This document shows positions 35,487 to 49,750 of a stretch of 64,000 bases of DNA, one piece after another (positions within the stretch are counted from its first letter, which is position 1; every line of letters begins with the position of its first letter). Where the stretch lies: the NCBI RefSeq assembly GCF_910592395.1, contig NC_088308.1, forward strand, positions 19,979,501 to 20,043,500, written 5' to 3'. The stretch comes from Lineus longissimus (lineage: Eukaryota > Nemertea > Pilidiophora > Heteronemertea > Lineidae). The notes beneath the pieces were generated by a model that searched no databases, was not told where the DNA came from, and saw only the letters and a program-made list of their open reading frames with translations. A program made the translations under genes and the position numbers.

Positions 35487-38400
35487 ATGGCAGCCACCAA
35501 GAGAGCACTTCTCAGATTTATTGGTTAGTAAATTTATTGTTTTACACCTTTTCTGCTTTATGATTTCCTTTCAGAGTGAATAGATATGCTGCCAAGTGTC
35601 ATTGCTGTATACATGCTTCTTACTTATATTTTCATCTTTCTCTGTCCTAGGTAAAATGCCAGGCCTTGCCCTGAAATTTTGGACTGTTAGTCATTACAGT
35701 GAACAGGGTGTCTCCAAAAAAAAAATTTACTATAAAATGTAACAGAGAGTGCTATTCTATTTTGAAATCTAAATGTTTAATTATCCCTTTGAATTTGCAG
35801 ATTAAATTTGAATAGATGCAATGTCAATGTAAATGAACATAAAAATTAAAATTGAACATTAGAATCCCTGTCAAAGTGTCTGAGCTTGGAGGAATTATAA
35901 TTCCTCCAAGATCTGAGTGTCAGTGCCAAGCCACATGTGATGGAGCTATCAACTTATCAAGGCAGACCAGTCCACATGTTCCTTTTTGAATGATATGGTA
36001 AATCTTAGTTGACACATATTTTGACAGTTAGATTTTCTCTTTATCGTTATTAATGTTTATACCTTGTTTTCTTCTTCACTGTTGCAGATATTGGTGCCAA
36101 TTTGACAGGTATGTTATTAAGTGAATTAACTACTAGCAAAGATTACTAGCCATGAGGAGAATGCACTACCAGAGATTTATTTGCTCAATTAGAATTCTCT
36201 TTGACTAGAGAAATAATTTAACAGTTTCCTTTGTAATAAATTTCCAATCTTTGACTTGTCATCCTTGTTGCCATTGCCAACGTTGTTTGGAAATTGTGTA
36301 AAACGGTATTTTGAATAAGGCAGGATTCCCCACGGCCAGAGATGTGAAGCTTTCCTTATGAATTGTATAAACAAACTTCTCAAATTGTTGTTATTTTACA
36401 TCTAAATTTCTTTGCTTCCAATATTTCAGATCCAGTGTTTAGAGGGATATACCGTGGCTCACAGAAACACCAAGGTATTACAAAACTGCCTACAAGTACT
36501 TTTTGGAGTATGAATAAATATGTTTGGTGAACTTCAGCATTTGATAAGAATAATACTCCTTGACTGACAGCTGGATAGACGCACTCTCTGGATAAAAATC
36601 ACTAGATACTGAAAATTTAGAAACTTTGTCTAAAATACTACAACAATGTTGAGTTAAAATACTATTCAGGGTGCACATCTTGGGGTAGGCAGGCTTTGCC
36701 CATGGGTTTAGTTGTACACAACGACTTCACAAATTGCTATAAATGAAAGATAACATTGGGCTTGCTGCTACTAAATATGCCTGCTAAATGTGTTTTTCTG
36801 TATGCCTGAAGTATAACTGGAAAGGTTTTGTACATTGTTGTTGTATTGTTTCAGATGATTTCGATGATGTTATCAAAAGGGCAGTTGAATATGGTGTAGA
36901 AAAGGTAAATATTTTGAAGACATTTTACTTTTTTAGCGATCTGTCTCTCAAGCCAGTGAAATGTTTATTCATACAACTAAGAATTGATATAGACTATTAT
37001 TAATACTTGATATAATTTATTTTGGTTTCAGATTATGATCACAGGAGGTTACCTGAAAGAAAGTAAAGAAGCTTTGGAACTAGCTAAAACCAATGGTAAG
37101 ATTGCATGTACAAATATCAGTAAGGGTTATCTTTGTGAAAACTAGGTGTGACATGTTGATAATAGAATCACTAAATTGAATCTTTTGAAAATTTCATAGT
37201 CCAGAGACCATGCAGTATGATGGTCAGGAATTCAGGTAACATTGGAAAATTTATGATATGAATCTGTGACACATGGATGCTGTGAAACAAGGCAACTTCA
37301 TTAGGCCTGCAGGAATCTTTCATTGACAGGTAATCTTCCTTGCACTTTATTTTTCCAGACAGATTTGTCAAATATCCGTGTTTCGCATTTATTTTTCTCC
37401 AGACCGGCTGTTTTCAACAGTTGGATGCCATCCAACAAGGTGCATGGAATTTGAAGCCAGTGATGACCCAGACCAATATTTAAATGACCTGATAGAATTT
37501 GCTAATGGAAACAAAGGGAAAGTAGTAGCAGTGGGGGAATTTGGCTTAGGTGAGTAAACAACTTATAAATTATTTTGTGTAAGGAGAAGAGAAAAAGAAT
37601 TTGAAGAGGTTGGTGGACCCAGGTTGCCTGGCCATCAACACAGGCTCCAGGCGTTGGAGCTTACTGCTATGGATAGCCTACATAATCTTGTAAATGCTTG
37701 CAAACAGACTACTGGTAGGATTTTCTATGCATCGTTTGCATCATTATTCCTGTAAGATTTTTTCCTTCCTTTCAGATTTTGACAGGTTACAATTTTGTCC
37801 TAAAGATGTTCAGCTTAAGTAAGTTAAACATGCCTTTTCAGAGATCTGGCTTCAGCCCCTTCTCAAGTTAGATCTATAATTTGCTGTTGGCTGATTTTGA
37901 AGCCCTTAAAAACTCTTTTACTGCTACCAGTCAGAAAATGCTGTATTTGCCCTTCCTATCACCAATACTCTCCTAGTCCAGTGTAAAAATGGTTCTTCTA
38001 AACAAGGAATGTTGATAAAGATATTCCTTTTCCAGGTATTTTGAAAAACAAATGGACTTAGTTGAGGCCTGCAAACTGCCAATGTTTTTACACTGTAGAA
38101 ACTCTGGGGAAGAATTTCATGACATACTGACGAGAAATCGTGACAGATTAACTCAAGGCGTGGTAAGTGTCTGTTTAGTATTGCCAATATTTCTACAGAA
38201 TTTTTGATCCAATGAATTTTTATCATACTTAAACTGAAATTGCATGTGCAAGCACTAAGTTCACAACAGGGATAGCATGCAATATTGTCATTGGTCCACA
38301 ATTTTACATGATTAAGGCCATAACATAAAATCCTTGTAGCTTTTGAGTTTCTTACCTAATTGTAAGTTTACACGACTTGCTGATTTTCTTGATCACCCGA

Positions 38401-39811
38401 TAGGTCCATTCCTTCACTGGTTCAAAAGAAGAAGTCAAGAATTACCTTGATCTGGGATTATTTATAGGAATTAATGGATGGTAAGGAAAACAGACAAGAA
38501 GCTTTAAAGGAAGAGGCTTAACCTGAGATTAACAAGGTGGTCTATTCTGAAAATAAGTTCTTGAAATAAGTTCCAAAATTAGGAGTTGGAGGGAATACTC
38601 CCTAGGACCACTAATGCTAATGAATATTCGGGGCAACTAATGCCATGCATAGGCCATGAGACTTTTAGAAATCCTATTAATGATCTCCAGGGAGTTGAGC
38701 TGGTACTGGTATGTTCAGGCTTAGGGCCTGGGTAAAGAATTGTCAAAATGACTTTAGAAAGTGCTTTATCAAATTGGCATTGTTAAAACAAGTAAGCTCC
38801 AAAAATCCAAGTCATGTTTAACATCGGATCTACAAGGTCACACAATCAATGCTTTTGTCAGTTATTACTAAGATTTCATATCGTCCCACCACAAGACCTC
38901 TGCATGCCCTGATTCGACCATAGATTTATCAAACCCTGCGATACTTTCGATTTCAGTTCCTTGAAGACACAAGACAATATAGATGCCATGTGTACGATAC
39001 CAAGTGACAGATTGATGATAGAAACAGGTGGGTAGTAGTTTGTTGTGATGCTGAGATTGGCCAGTCCATAATTTAGTGTTGGTACATTGGGAAAGATGGC
39101 AGCAGTTGGTTCCAGCTGATGTTTTGAGAAATGCCAATCAAATGTTTTTTCATGTCAACCTAGATTGTGGTTCTGTGTACTACAGGGAACACTGTTAAGC
39201 ACATATTTATAATGCATTTTTTTCCTGTAATGACTAAATATTCAGACTTCATGCCCCCTTTTTGTAACACTCATGTCAATGTTTATCAAGTATTTATTCT
39301 ATTGTATTTACAGATGCTCCTTACTGTGATGTCCGCCCTACCCACGCGGGTTACAAACATGTCAGGACAGCATTTGAGACCAAAAAGAAGGAGAAGTGGG
39401 AGGCTGGATGCTGTGTAAAGAGCAGGAATGAACCAGCTAACATTATGTAAGTGGCAATATTGATCATCGGAATCATCTCAAAATCCCTAGTTTGATGCGT
39501 ACATATTTTAAATCTGGACATTCATGAACATGTTCTTACATTCGTTATGAGCAATGCTCGATTTACAATTGATTAAAAAAAGCGATGAATATACGTCGAG
39601 CAAAGCATGATGAATATTTGCTTCAGAGCAGTATTGTATGACAAATTGCACCAGTGTACATTTGCATATATTTTCAATTGAATTAAAAACTTTTTATGGT
39701 TGTTTCAGCCAAGTGTTAGAGGTTATTGCTGCAGCAAGAGGAGAGGATATTGAGGAGTTAGCCAACACAGTCTTCAACAATACAAAGAAAGTCTTCTTCC
39801 CAGATGTTTAA
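35487..39811 (+). CDS. TATDN1: TatD-family deoxyribonuclease TATDN1
   Basis: Twelve exons: 35487-35523, 36088-36108, 36430-36474, 36855-36904, 37032-37095, 37403-37549, 37776-37818, 38036-38162, 38404-38480, 38957-39027, 39314-39446 and 39709-39811. All are GT-AG and in phase, giving 305 aa (human 297). TatD proteins are metal-dependent TIM-barrel nucleases acting on DNA; TATDN1 has been linked to chromosome segregation and apoptotic DNA breakdown. Visible family features: [19 protein letters not shown] at the N terminus, [26 protein letters not shown] with metal-ligand Glu118, FLHCRNS with His155, VHSF with His180, and IETDAPYC with Asp228. GEFGLD replaces the common GECGLD, leaving the Glu intact. 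As in human TATDN1, the first strand has DIG where bacterial TatD has an HxH pair. The start is the only in-frame Met before the conserved block. Confidence 0.94.
35885..35910. repeat. 26-bp perfect palindrome in TATDN1 intron 1
   Basis: Thirteen bases from 35885 (CTTGGAGGAATTA) are followed at once by their exact reverse complement, leaving no spacer. It lies in an AT-rich intron. It could be a protein-binding palindrome or the fused ends of an excised or foldback element. Confidence 0.85.
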
Positions 39812-39955
39812 AATGGACCTAGTGGTCATGCTTCCAATTTCATATCTGTATCAATCATGTATAAATTAAATGTTATTTATATGCTATTGCATACACAGTA
39901 TTTTGTTTTTCTTTCTTCCTCAGCGAATGTCACTACATGGTTTCTGTGCTGCCTA

Positions 39956-39961
39956 AATAAA
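39956..39961 (+). terminator. Candidate TATDN1 poly(A) signal
   Basis: An AATAAA hexamer lies 145 bp after the TATDN1 stop codon. It is the nearest canonical signal and therefore the likeliest 3'-end signal. Confidence 0.5.
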
Positions 39962-42900
39962 CTGCACTCACAGAAGTTGAGGATGAGCTACTTGCTGTAA
40001 ACTGAGCAAGCGAAATGTTACCTCAAATTCGTGTTACTAGGGCAGAGACCTGTATTCATCCACGACCGGAAGTGTGGCACAGTCACATAGAGCTTATCAA
40101 AATGTCAAGTTGTGGTAAATACATGGCTGGGATGGACCAAAGTGGAATTAATTCTCAATCTGTGGTTGATTCTTAATCTACAGAGTCAGGCCATCACAGA
40201 AATATGCTTTTTGATAATATATTTAAGAAAATGTGGTCTCACTGGTCAGTTTAGAACTTGTACTTTGACAGGGCCATATCAATGCGCCAGTGACGTTTTG
40301 ATGGATATGGTGTACGGAAATCTTTTTTTCTCAGGCAATCGGTATTGGAATTTTTTTAAACTTTATTATGCTATTGGCAAATGGTTCTTCTTGACACGTA
40401 TAAAATTTTGTGCAGATTGATTGGTCCAATGAGTACTTTTTTCACCAAAACCTATGCACAACAATGTACACGTAATGTACACATGTTTTAATAGAGGACT
40501 CTGGCCTTAATGAGATTGATCGGCAGGTAGGACCGTTTTTATTCAATTTGCCAAGATAAACTTGAAGATGAAATCAGTCCCTTGAACTGTTATTTCAGTC
40601 CCTACACAAAAGTATAATCGAAAAATTAGACCAGCGTCACTGAATCTGTAAAGATTCATCCCGGAATAGCAAGATATAATTGAAAGGGAACAATGCATGA
40701 AAACAAGCTGAGATCCCAGGGGTCCGGTCCTCATGAGAGGTCTATTCTTAATAAGCAGCCCTTTCATGATCCTATGCTACCTTTTTGAAAGGATACCTCC
40801 ATTATATAGGGGTTGGTTGCTGATACGTGCAAGAGTGCACTTTCCAAGGATCATGCCGTCTCTGGTATCCCAAGTGCCCACAGTGACGACATGTCAGAGA
40901 AGACCTGTTGTGACATTGTCTTTCTATAAACAGAGATTCGACCCGATGCCCGTTGTGCCTATGGGATATTCTAATGAATTGAAACTAAATTGTTCTTTGG
41001 TAATTAATAACCTAGCATGGTCCAACCAAGGAGGTTCTATAAAACTTCCTTGGTCCGAAGCAAGTACAAGGCTTATTTTCATTTGTGAAGAAAGTAGCCT
41101 AGCTGTTATGCCTACTTGGGCTTAATTCTGAAGTCCCTAAAATTTGAAGATTTTCCCCCGAATTATTGATTTTAAACCAACTCAAAGCGGTCATATGGTT
41201 GATTATTTTCAAAACGTTCAGTTCTCACATGGTGGACGAACTTGAGAGACAACTGCGGGTCAAGTGATGACCGGTCATGAGCGAAATTGGCCCAGGGGAA
41301 ATTGGTTGTCATGTTTGAACTGTTGATTTCAATCTTCTAACCTCACCCGTCTCTGTTCGTTTTCATCAAATTCGTTCTTCTGTAACGACTGCTTGCCTCC
41401 ATGTTTCTCCCTCCAATAAATCATACCCCGTCAACCCCTTTCAATTTACCCTGACCAAATTGCCAGCTAATGACCTGAAGTGTTGCCAAATTTAAACTTG
41501 CCCATTTTCGCGCAAAAATAGCGATATCGAAATGGGTGTTTTATGATTAGGTGACTGAATTGATGTCGGGGGAAGGTTTATGGATGAAGCCACGTTTAGA
41601 TTTGACACAATATGAACAGCGAGGGTCCCGGCAAGGGTACGGGACTGATGTATTATAATGGGTCTTCGGGATGAGGTGAGGTTCTGTGAGGCATGAAGCT
41701 GTCGCGGGTGAAACCGTTGGTTAACTGTCACCACGATTGAATTTCCTTGGGATGCTCCCAATTTGGTGTTTAACCCATTCTCACTTATGATTATCGAGTG
41801 TTTGAAAAACCACGAAGAAGGAGCGAATTATTGTTATTCATGTCAACACTATTGCCAACAGATAATATCCAAGTAGCCATTTAAGTCGAGTCATTACCGC
41901 GTTTTAACAAGATTATCCTAATGATGGAAACGAGTCCTTTTTATCTGGTTGGTAATGTCATTTGCCCATTATTAGGTTCGAGCAGATGAAATTGACTGAT
42001 GTGAGCTGCCAGCATTCGCTGTAAGAGAAATGACAAGTGGCAGTATTCGTATGATGTGACTATTTGCAAGACTACACAAACACATATATTGCTATTACCA
42101 GATATCCATTACTCCCTTTGCAATTTTCTGGCAATAGGAACTTGATCCGCCAGTTTCGGCTGAAGGCCAAAATGCAACATCTTTGCGATGTGCAGCAATA
42201 TTTGGTCCTGGAAGACAGAACATTGATAGCCCCCCCCCCCCCGCCCCCTCCCCACCGCGCCTTCTTCATCAACTATACAACTGACATTGACATATCTTCC
42301 CATTGTTGTGATCTGCCTCCGGAAAGAATTCTATAAGGCAAATTCAATAAACAACAGGAACTCAGACGTAAAATGTATATGTTTTGTGGTAGTAAATATT
42401 TAATAACGGGTTCTTTTATCAGAACGTTCATCGACATTCCATCATTTAACAACGCATGCCATTTCAGACAGTTCCTGATGTGAACAATCTTCAAGGATCA
42501 GATAAGGAAGTTTTGCGACAATGTTGGTGTGAGTCATGCTTCCCCTTGAGATGCTGAACAATGCAAATAATTCTCAATTTCGTTTATTCCTGTATAAGTT
42601 GTCGAGCTATAAGATTACGGTAGGAGAAAATAGGGATTTCTAGGATAAACAAGATATTGTTTACGTTATATTACCCAACAATATCGCTTACACGTACAGA
42701 CGTCGACGAGTGTAGCTGTTTTAAAGTCACCCTGGAAAAAGGTGCCATTTCCAATTCTGTGGTGACTGAAGTCATTGTTCGAAAGAAACCCGAGACCTTC
42801 AATATCTCAGCGATTGAAAATGCATCATAATGAAATACTTTGCTAAATCTTCAAACGGAACACTCGAACCCCACAAGTTGTTCTCAGTCAGTCCCAACAT

Positions 42901-45900
42901 TTCTCGCTCACCTATCGCCTATACTCTCCCTTTAAGAAAATGCACTCTATAAGGATGGCCAAACACTACACTCTCGTGTCAGTAACGGCGTTAAAATTGA
43001 CAAACGCCTTTCTCTGTAGCAAACTGGTTGTTCGCAGTGTTTGCGGAGAAACCAAGACCCATTGTTATATGATGGACGTGGGCATTAGTCACCATCTCTC
43101 CTGGGGGTGCTGTTAATTGATGGGGTGAAATCTCCCTTGCATAGATACAGTGCACAATGGTAAAAGAACATAGTGGTTCCATTAAAGGTGTAAGTTTAGC
43201 AGGGTACCAAGTAGCTTTTATCTTGTTATTTGGGTAACCGTTTTAGAAATCATTTGTTGACCTTTCCTTAGCATCTTTTTAGAACATTTGTTGAAGATAA
43301 CAAATATATTTCCGTTTTCTAGAAACTATTTTGTGAGCTCTTGATAGAATGTAAAGGACTGATTTTGTTTGCAGTGGACCACTTTGATAATTGCCGCTGG
43401 GTTGTAGCATTTCTTCATTGCTATTGATGAGCAATACACGATCTGTCATAGGGCGGTACATCATTGTAATGATACCAGTATGTATAATTGAAGAGACGGC
43501 GTGGTGACGATATCTTGACCAATCGATTTCATGGATTTGTGGCTAGATTTTGTACGATCAAACTTTGTTGGTCAGGCTGACGTAGTCTTTATTGACTGTG
43601 AGTCCTATTCGGCTTTCATTCAGAGAAATCAATCCGACAGCAGTGTACTGAATAGGTCAGAGGATGATTCCCAGCTCAGGAGGGGGTCCATTCTCTCTCC
43701 TCTTGTATGTGTGTGACTGAATCAAAACATGAAAAGGGTTACACCTAACTAACAAATGGAGATGAAAGTAAATTAAGTCCGGGTCCTGCGTGATGATGAA
43801 TCGGGACTCTTGGGAAGCCATTCTTTCCCGTTTGAGTAAGTGATAGCACCGGGCGAGGTGATAAACTCAATACTGGGTGTCGGCATTAATATCAGTAATG
43901 TAGATGAATCAGCACATAGCCGGCTCCCCGACCATAAACATCCAATTTTGAACCATCAGCACGATCTATGAGCTGGTGTATCAATGTAACTTTCAGCCTC
44001 ATAATAAGCGGGACAATAAAATTCCAAAAGTCTATAGTCATTCCAAATTGGTGCTATTTTCTCTTAATTAGTGATTGAAGATCATTTAACCAATCATTAT
44101 TTTAACTTTTAAAAAGTATGTCAAATATCCGATGATAGAAATAAATGGTGACGAACGCATGAAACCAACCGCTTCTTGCTTTGACGATCCTTGCTCGAAA
44201 CGGAAGCGTGGTCCCCGTCTCTTTGAGTCCAAGTGAACTTACGGTTTTAGGAATGAGCCCATTGGTTTTCAGCGCCGAAATTAATGCCCCGGATGCTGAT
44301 GAGATGGTCATTTCCTTGAGTTATCTGCACGTGGTCTCAGAGTCAGAGGCAAGTGTGCCTGCCAGAAGGAATGAAGATGAAGGTTCCTAATTGCGCCATG
44401 TCATTACCAGCGGCCACAGGAAGTCAGGCATGCTAATGCAATGCCATTGTGCGATTGGACTGGCTTACTTGATTAGGCCAGTCCTCGTAACCGAGCAAGG
44501 GGACACAAATCTCGACCCATCTCATCACTGTACTAGGAAGCTAGACTTTTAGCAAAGTCTCTAAAATTCCATTCCCGGCGGTATAGGGACCATTTAAAGT
44601 TCACCACCAACCCAGGCAGGTTAAGGCAATGTTACTGCGTGTTTGGACTCCCCCATTTGGTGGGAAGTCTTCGTTACCAAGCAAGAAAAGACATCACACA
44701 ATCCATCTTCGTCTTGCGAATGTTTTTTTTCTTGATGACTGAATATAAATAGCTTTGGGTAGACAAAGATTCCATATTGATCATGATAAATTGGACATGA
44801 CGTGACACTTGACTACTCAGTCAGTGCGTTTGATATAAATATACTGATGATTTATGTACACTCTTCGACCAAAAGAAATCGATTGGAAAAAGAATTAGGG
44901 GTGATCTGTGTATCTGGAAGTGGTATATCTGTGGTACGATGTCGCACTATAGATATGCTTTAAAGAAAGAGAAAACACATGATCCTTCTGAAATGACTAC
45001 ATGAGAAATTTTACCAGGGGATACAGCACTTGACATTTCCAAGGGCGACACGAAGATTATCCCGATTGGTCATCTATATAGGTGGATTCAGCATTTGGAT
45101 ATCCTGAAACACCACCAGCCATTTACACTCAACAGCATATCGATTCAGGTTAGTTATCAATAACGCCGAAGTAACTCGATACGGCAACTTACTTGTCAGT
45201 CGTTTATTTCCACTGATCATGTCGGCTATCTCGGTTTTCAGATATTGATTTATCATCGTTTATTATTGTTCATGTTATGTTTACATTCTTACGATTCCAC
45301 GGTACACAATAGCTCAAGGCGAAACGAACACTTTTCATCCATGATGGTATTACTGATAACCTTTTCTGTTTCTGATTTAGCTCATAAAGACATCACATCA
45401 AATAGCGTTGTTACAGCTTGGACCAATCAATCCTGTCCCGGGATGCTAAAAGTCATTTCTTGCCGCATGGCCGTATAGAAGCGAAGGATGGCTTAAATGA
45501 TGCCTTTCGTACTGATATTTAGTTCGACGGAACGACGTCATTTCGTCCTTCCTAGATGCGACCGAACAAATATGTTCGAACTCGAAGTTGGGTGTAGTTA
45601 TGTACAGTTGTCCAACCTTTCTAATTATAAATAAGAACATAGCAACCATAACCTTGCTGTTCTTTGCTTAAAGTAGACATTATAGCTTTGTGACAGCAGA
45701 CAATTATTCAAGTCATTATCAGGCATTTAATCTATGATTATCCACTTTATAGCCACTTGTCCTAGAGGTATCGATGTACTCATACCCCATTACTGAGGTA
45801 TTTTCCATTATGCACCTGTCTTGATTAATCTGAAGATACAGGTAGTTGTACAATGTCTACCCCCTTTTCACATGGATAATTAGATTACTGCTGGAATCAC

Positions 45901-48813
45901 TCCGTGAATGAAACATTTTGCCGTGAGAGGGAAATGATATCGTATTAAAAGGACTATATTGGATGCGTTCTCGTATTTGTTCTGATTCCACTTATATCTG
46001 CCCCAGGTTCACTCCCCTGCCTTTCGCTAAATCTATTGCTGGATTTGGCATGAAATAAGTAAAAAAGTCTATCTTTTCAAAGTTGTAAATCACATTTGGG
46101 AATGATAGCACTCAGTCCGCCTCAGTCCATGAACAATCTGGTTGATGTTAGATGTTCTAAATGCCAGGAATTCGAATGTTCCATCTCTTGGTGGTTTCCA
46201 TGGCGCCGAAGAATATCGGTCTTGTGATGTTCGGGACGCCAGTACGTCGGTAATCAAGAGATCGTATCATGATATCGGCCAGCACGGATGTCATGGAGGA
46301 CATAAATCTGATCGTGCCCTGTTCAGGACAAGTGCATCAATGTGATTGATACATGGGCTTTAAATGAACTCTTGGGAAATATCGTGAATTTCTTGCAAAC
46401 CAAGCGGCCCCTTTCACGTACACGTATGCGTTTCCACACCAACACTACATTTAACCTTTTGCCCTTTCGTCATAGTAAAAGTTAAATCAGCAACGTGTTG
46501 GAAATTCCTTTACCATGGATACAAAACCAAGTGTCCCCTTTTACTGGAACGTGCCAGTAACTGCAGCCTAAGAGATATTTCTCTTGACACAATCTGTACA
46601 CTTGATCTCAATCACTGTGACAAGTTTAATGCTCCCACCAGGAAAATAAGATTAAGTTGCATTAAGCGTCTTATGCATGTAACTAGTTAGTTGACATTCC
46701 GGTGATTAGAGTTTACTGCGTTGTCAGACGGAAGCAAGATGCGTAGATGAACGTGATGCTGTTCTGACTTTTATACATTCTCCTTGGCCTTCAAAGTCGG
46801 CAAAATGTTCGTCTGTCCGCAGTACTCTATACTGTCTACAATACATCCATGGATGTATCTTAGTCTAATCATCTCGAAATGGCCCGGATGGCGTCAGTTG
46901 GTATCCCAGTGGATGAATTAGGCGACATGAAGTATATTGCTGAGACACGTCGTTATTTCGGGGAGGCAGTCTTAGAAACGGCCTTGCGACTGGTAGGGAG
47001 AGAGACTTGACTTCATCACCTGATCACCTGTTTTTAACGAGAACAGGGAGATCAAGATAAAAAGCAACGGTGAACCATGGGGTGGATATGGAATGCACTT
47101 ACGTATGTGGTAAATACTAGTATATGGATTGCATTACTCCAATAAAGCCCATAAAATCTGCATCCACCGAAGAACCTCCTACCACAATGCCCGCACCGCT
47201 TGTTTCAAGCCCACTTTGGGTATCTTTGGCTTTTTATTCGACACTTGATCATTGAACAAATATCAAAGAATCAAGTAATCAGGCACTGGTATTGTGGAGT
47301 GAAGGGTGGTGAAGAGATCGGAATAAGGTTGTCTAAACATTCAGAATTTCTTCCCCGCTGGGTATTGGAGCATATAGCAACGGGCTGAGGATGCTTTTCC
47401 CGTCGCAGTTTATAGTTGGATTTTGTCGCCCTGGATCCATACTTTAAAAAATGAAATTACTCTTTATATAACGACCAAGGTATCTGGTTCGAAGACTTTT
47501 TGTTTTTCGACAGGACATCGATGCCTGTGATCAAAAATGTATAAGCCAGCCTTGAAGTAATACACAACCTCCTCATCTGTGTCATTTCTTTCGCTGTACT
47601 AGAAACACATCATCCAGTAACGATTCGGAAAATTATATTCGAGCAAGGCCTATGTGATGACATGCAGATTATAGGTGTCCTGCTGGTTTCCATGACATCA
47701 CTGCAGCTGCGATCGAAACAGTATTAACGCTCTGTTCCCTGCAGCCATTCAGCTGGGTTGGACTGGGTCGCTTCTAGAGTTGCGAACTTCCTCTCATTCT
47801 CATTCTGGGTCTTAAAGTATCTGCTGATAACAATTTGCGGATACAACCAAAGATTGCTTTTGATTTCTTTTTTGTATGCCAACGGGTATTGACAGACGAT
47901 TGTCGAACAGTCCTATCAACATTGACATCAGATCAATAACTGAGGAAGACACTGGTTTACCATTTCCTGGTAACGATCAGTGGTAAGAATTAATCATGGC
48001 TGGAGATGGCTTGTGCTTTAGAGGATTGTTACAGTGTAATACAATATCGATGAGACCAGCAGTGTATGACCGCGGTCATACATGGTATTCAGTAGTTTAG
48101 AAATCAGTATATACATCCATGTACATGCAGCAATTTTTAAAACCACGACTAAAACGCTCCGTTGCAGTGGCCACTCAGGAAATTGAAAATCTCCATCCAT
48201 CCGAAGTTGACGTTACTCAGGTTTTTGATTTATTGCCAAATGGATAGGGTACACATTTAGAATTGTTGAGTTTTCATTAAATCTGAAAGCATGCTTTAAG
48301 TGTTGACGTTGGGGTATTGTGTGTGATCAAAAGGTGCGTATCAGAGAAATTGAGGTTGCTAGTTTTTAGTCAATATATGCCCAGAAGTTTAACAAAACAT
48401 ATCGCAAAGCTTAGTGTCAGTTCCTGGGTGTCTGGTTCGATAAGCCAAAACGGAACAATATTGAGAAGAGTATGCGGATACTTATCGTCTGGTAATAGTC
48501 ATGTAAACATGTATCGTGCGGGGAGGAATGTTGAGCATGTGTAGTATTGGCTGAGATGGTGAATGAGTAGTGCCTCGTTAGAAGATGATAACCACCTGTA
48601 TCTTAGACAAAATGCTAAATGGCTCTCAGATGGTTCAAGTTGGATGAAACATGTCTTGGAATTCATTTAGGGTATAGATTTACACCCAGCATATTTCAAA
48701 TATCAAATATGAAAAGCCAAATCTCTTCAACTGACATCAATATCGGACTATAGGCCAATTTTTGGCTAGATGTCGGCATATCACATTGCCAAGAATAAAT
48801 GTATAAGTATATA
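39962..48813. other. Gene-poor interval of about 8.9 kb
   Basis: I find no convincing coding exon, RNA gene or mobile element here. The longest open frame (40733-41125, 130 codons) has no recognisable domain and no splice context. A 13-C run lies at 42230-42242. The sequence is mostly single-copy by eye and might hold regulatory DNA, but that cannot be shown from one sequence. Confidence 0.45.
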
Positions 48814-48909
48814 TGTTCCGCGCATTTTACCGATCTGCGCTATCTTAAGATTGCGCTGCGCATTCTTAGGATCCTATAATTGCGCGGCAATCTCGAGATC
48901 GCGCAAGGG
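48814..48909 (+). repeat. Left terminal inverted repeat of the 1033-bp element
   Basis: This is the 96-bp left arm, mirrored at 49751-49846 with only a few small differences near the outer end and in the middle. Confidence 0.85.
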
Positions 48910-49750
48910 AGTTGGGGGGTCTTGCGAGCCAATGAACGAATGATGAATGATTGTCCTGCAAATAATATAACTGACTTATTGTGTTCTCTCCGAGAATTTG
49001 CAACATCAGACTGCATAAATTATGATGAAATATATGAACTATGGGTTGCCATTCCAACAATAATCTTCCGCACGGATCATGGGCTTGAATTTTATGAAAA
49101 GTCCCATCAACTTCTGCAATGTTACAAGAAAACGAGGACGGGAAACTTGGTGTGAAAGAAAATGGTGTCCCCTACGTACTACTGTCACGAGACACTAGTC
49201 TCCCTTGTCCCACAACAACAGGTAAAACTATAGTAGTAGAATTCGTTCTATTGTTCAAGTGTTCATCCGGATGCAAGATTACAACCAAATGTACTTGATC
49301 AATCATTAATTTTCAAAAGCATTGCTCTCAGGTTGGATGTCCATCAGCAAGCTGTGTTAGGGGATAACCTGAAATATAAAACAGTATTTATAATGAGAAG
49401 ATAACATAAAACCTTACATGTAGGCCTAAGTGTCTCCCTTCTCAAACGAATGCCTGAGCATGGAGGTATCTTAATAATACCTCCATGGCCTGCAGTTATC
49501 TTAATAATACCTCCATGGCCTGAGGTATGGCCTGAGGTACAAAATACAAATCAACCACTCGACAGTCAACTTTGGCCGGTATTAAATTAATTTACTTTCA
49601 GCATCCCATAGACAGTCACATGACAGTAATGTGACTGTTGGTGTAGCAAAAAATTAGGTGAAAAATAAAGCTACCAATGGCAATGCAAAGCTGAACATGT
49701 AAAAGTAACATCATCTCTAAAATGCGCAATCGGCAAAAAGCGCACGCTCA

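Noticed and set aside
40733-41125. Plus-strand open frame of 130 codons in the gene-poor interval
   Set aside because: No recognisable domain, no signal peptide and no splice partners. The length is possible by chance in 64 kb.
44102-44390. Overlapping open frames on both strands at about 44.1-44.4 kb
   Set aside because: They are short, have no recognisable domain, and have no splice or start context better than the surrounding sequence.
48880-49155. 91-codon frame inside the 1033-bp TIR element, considered as a transposase fragment
   Set aside because: No DDE-type or DNA-binding motif is visible, and it begins within the terminal repeat. The element is better treated as non-coding.
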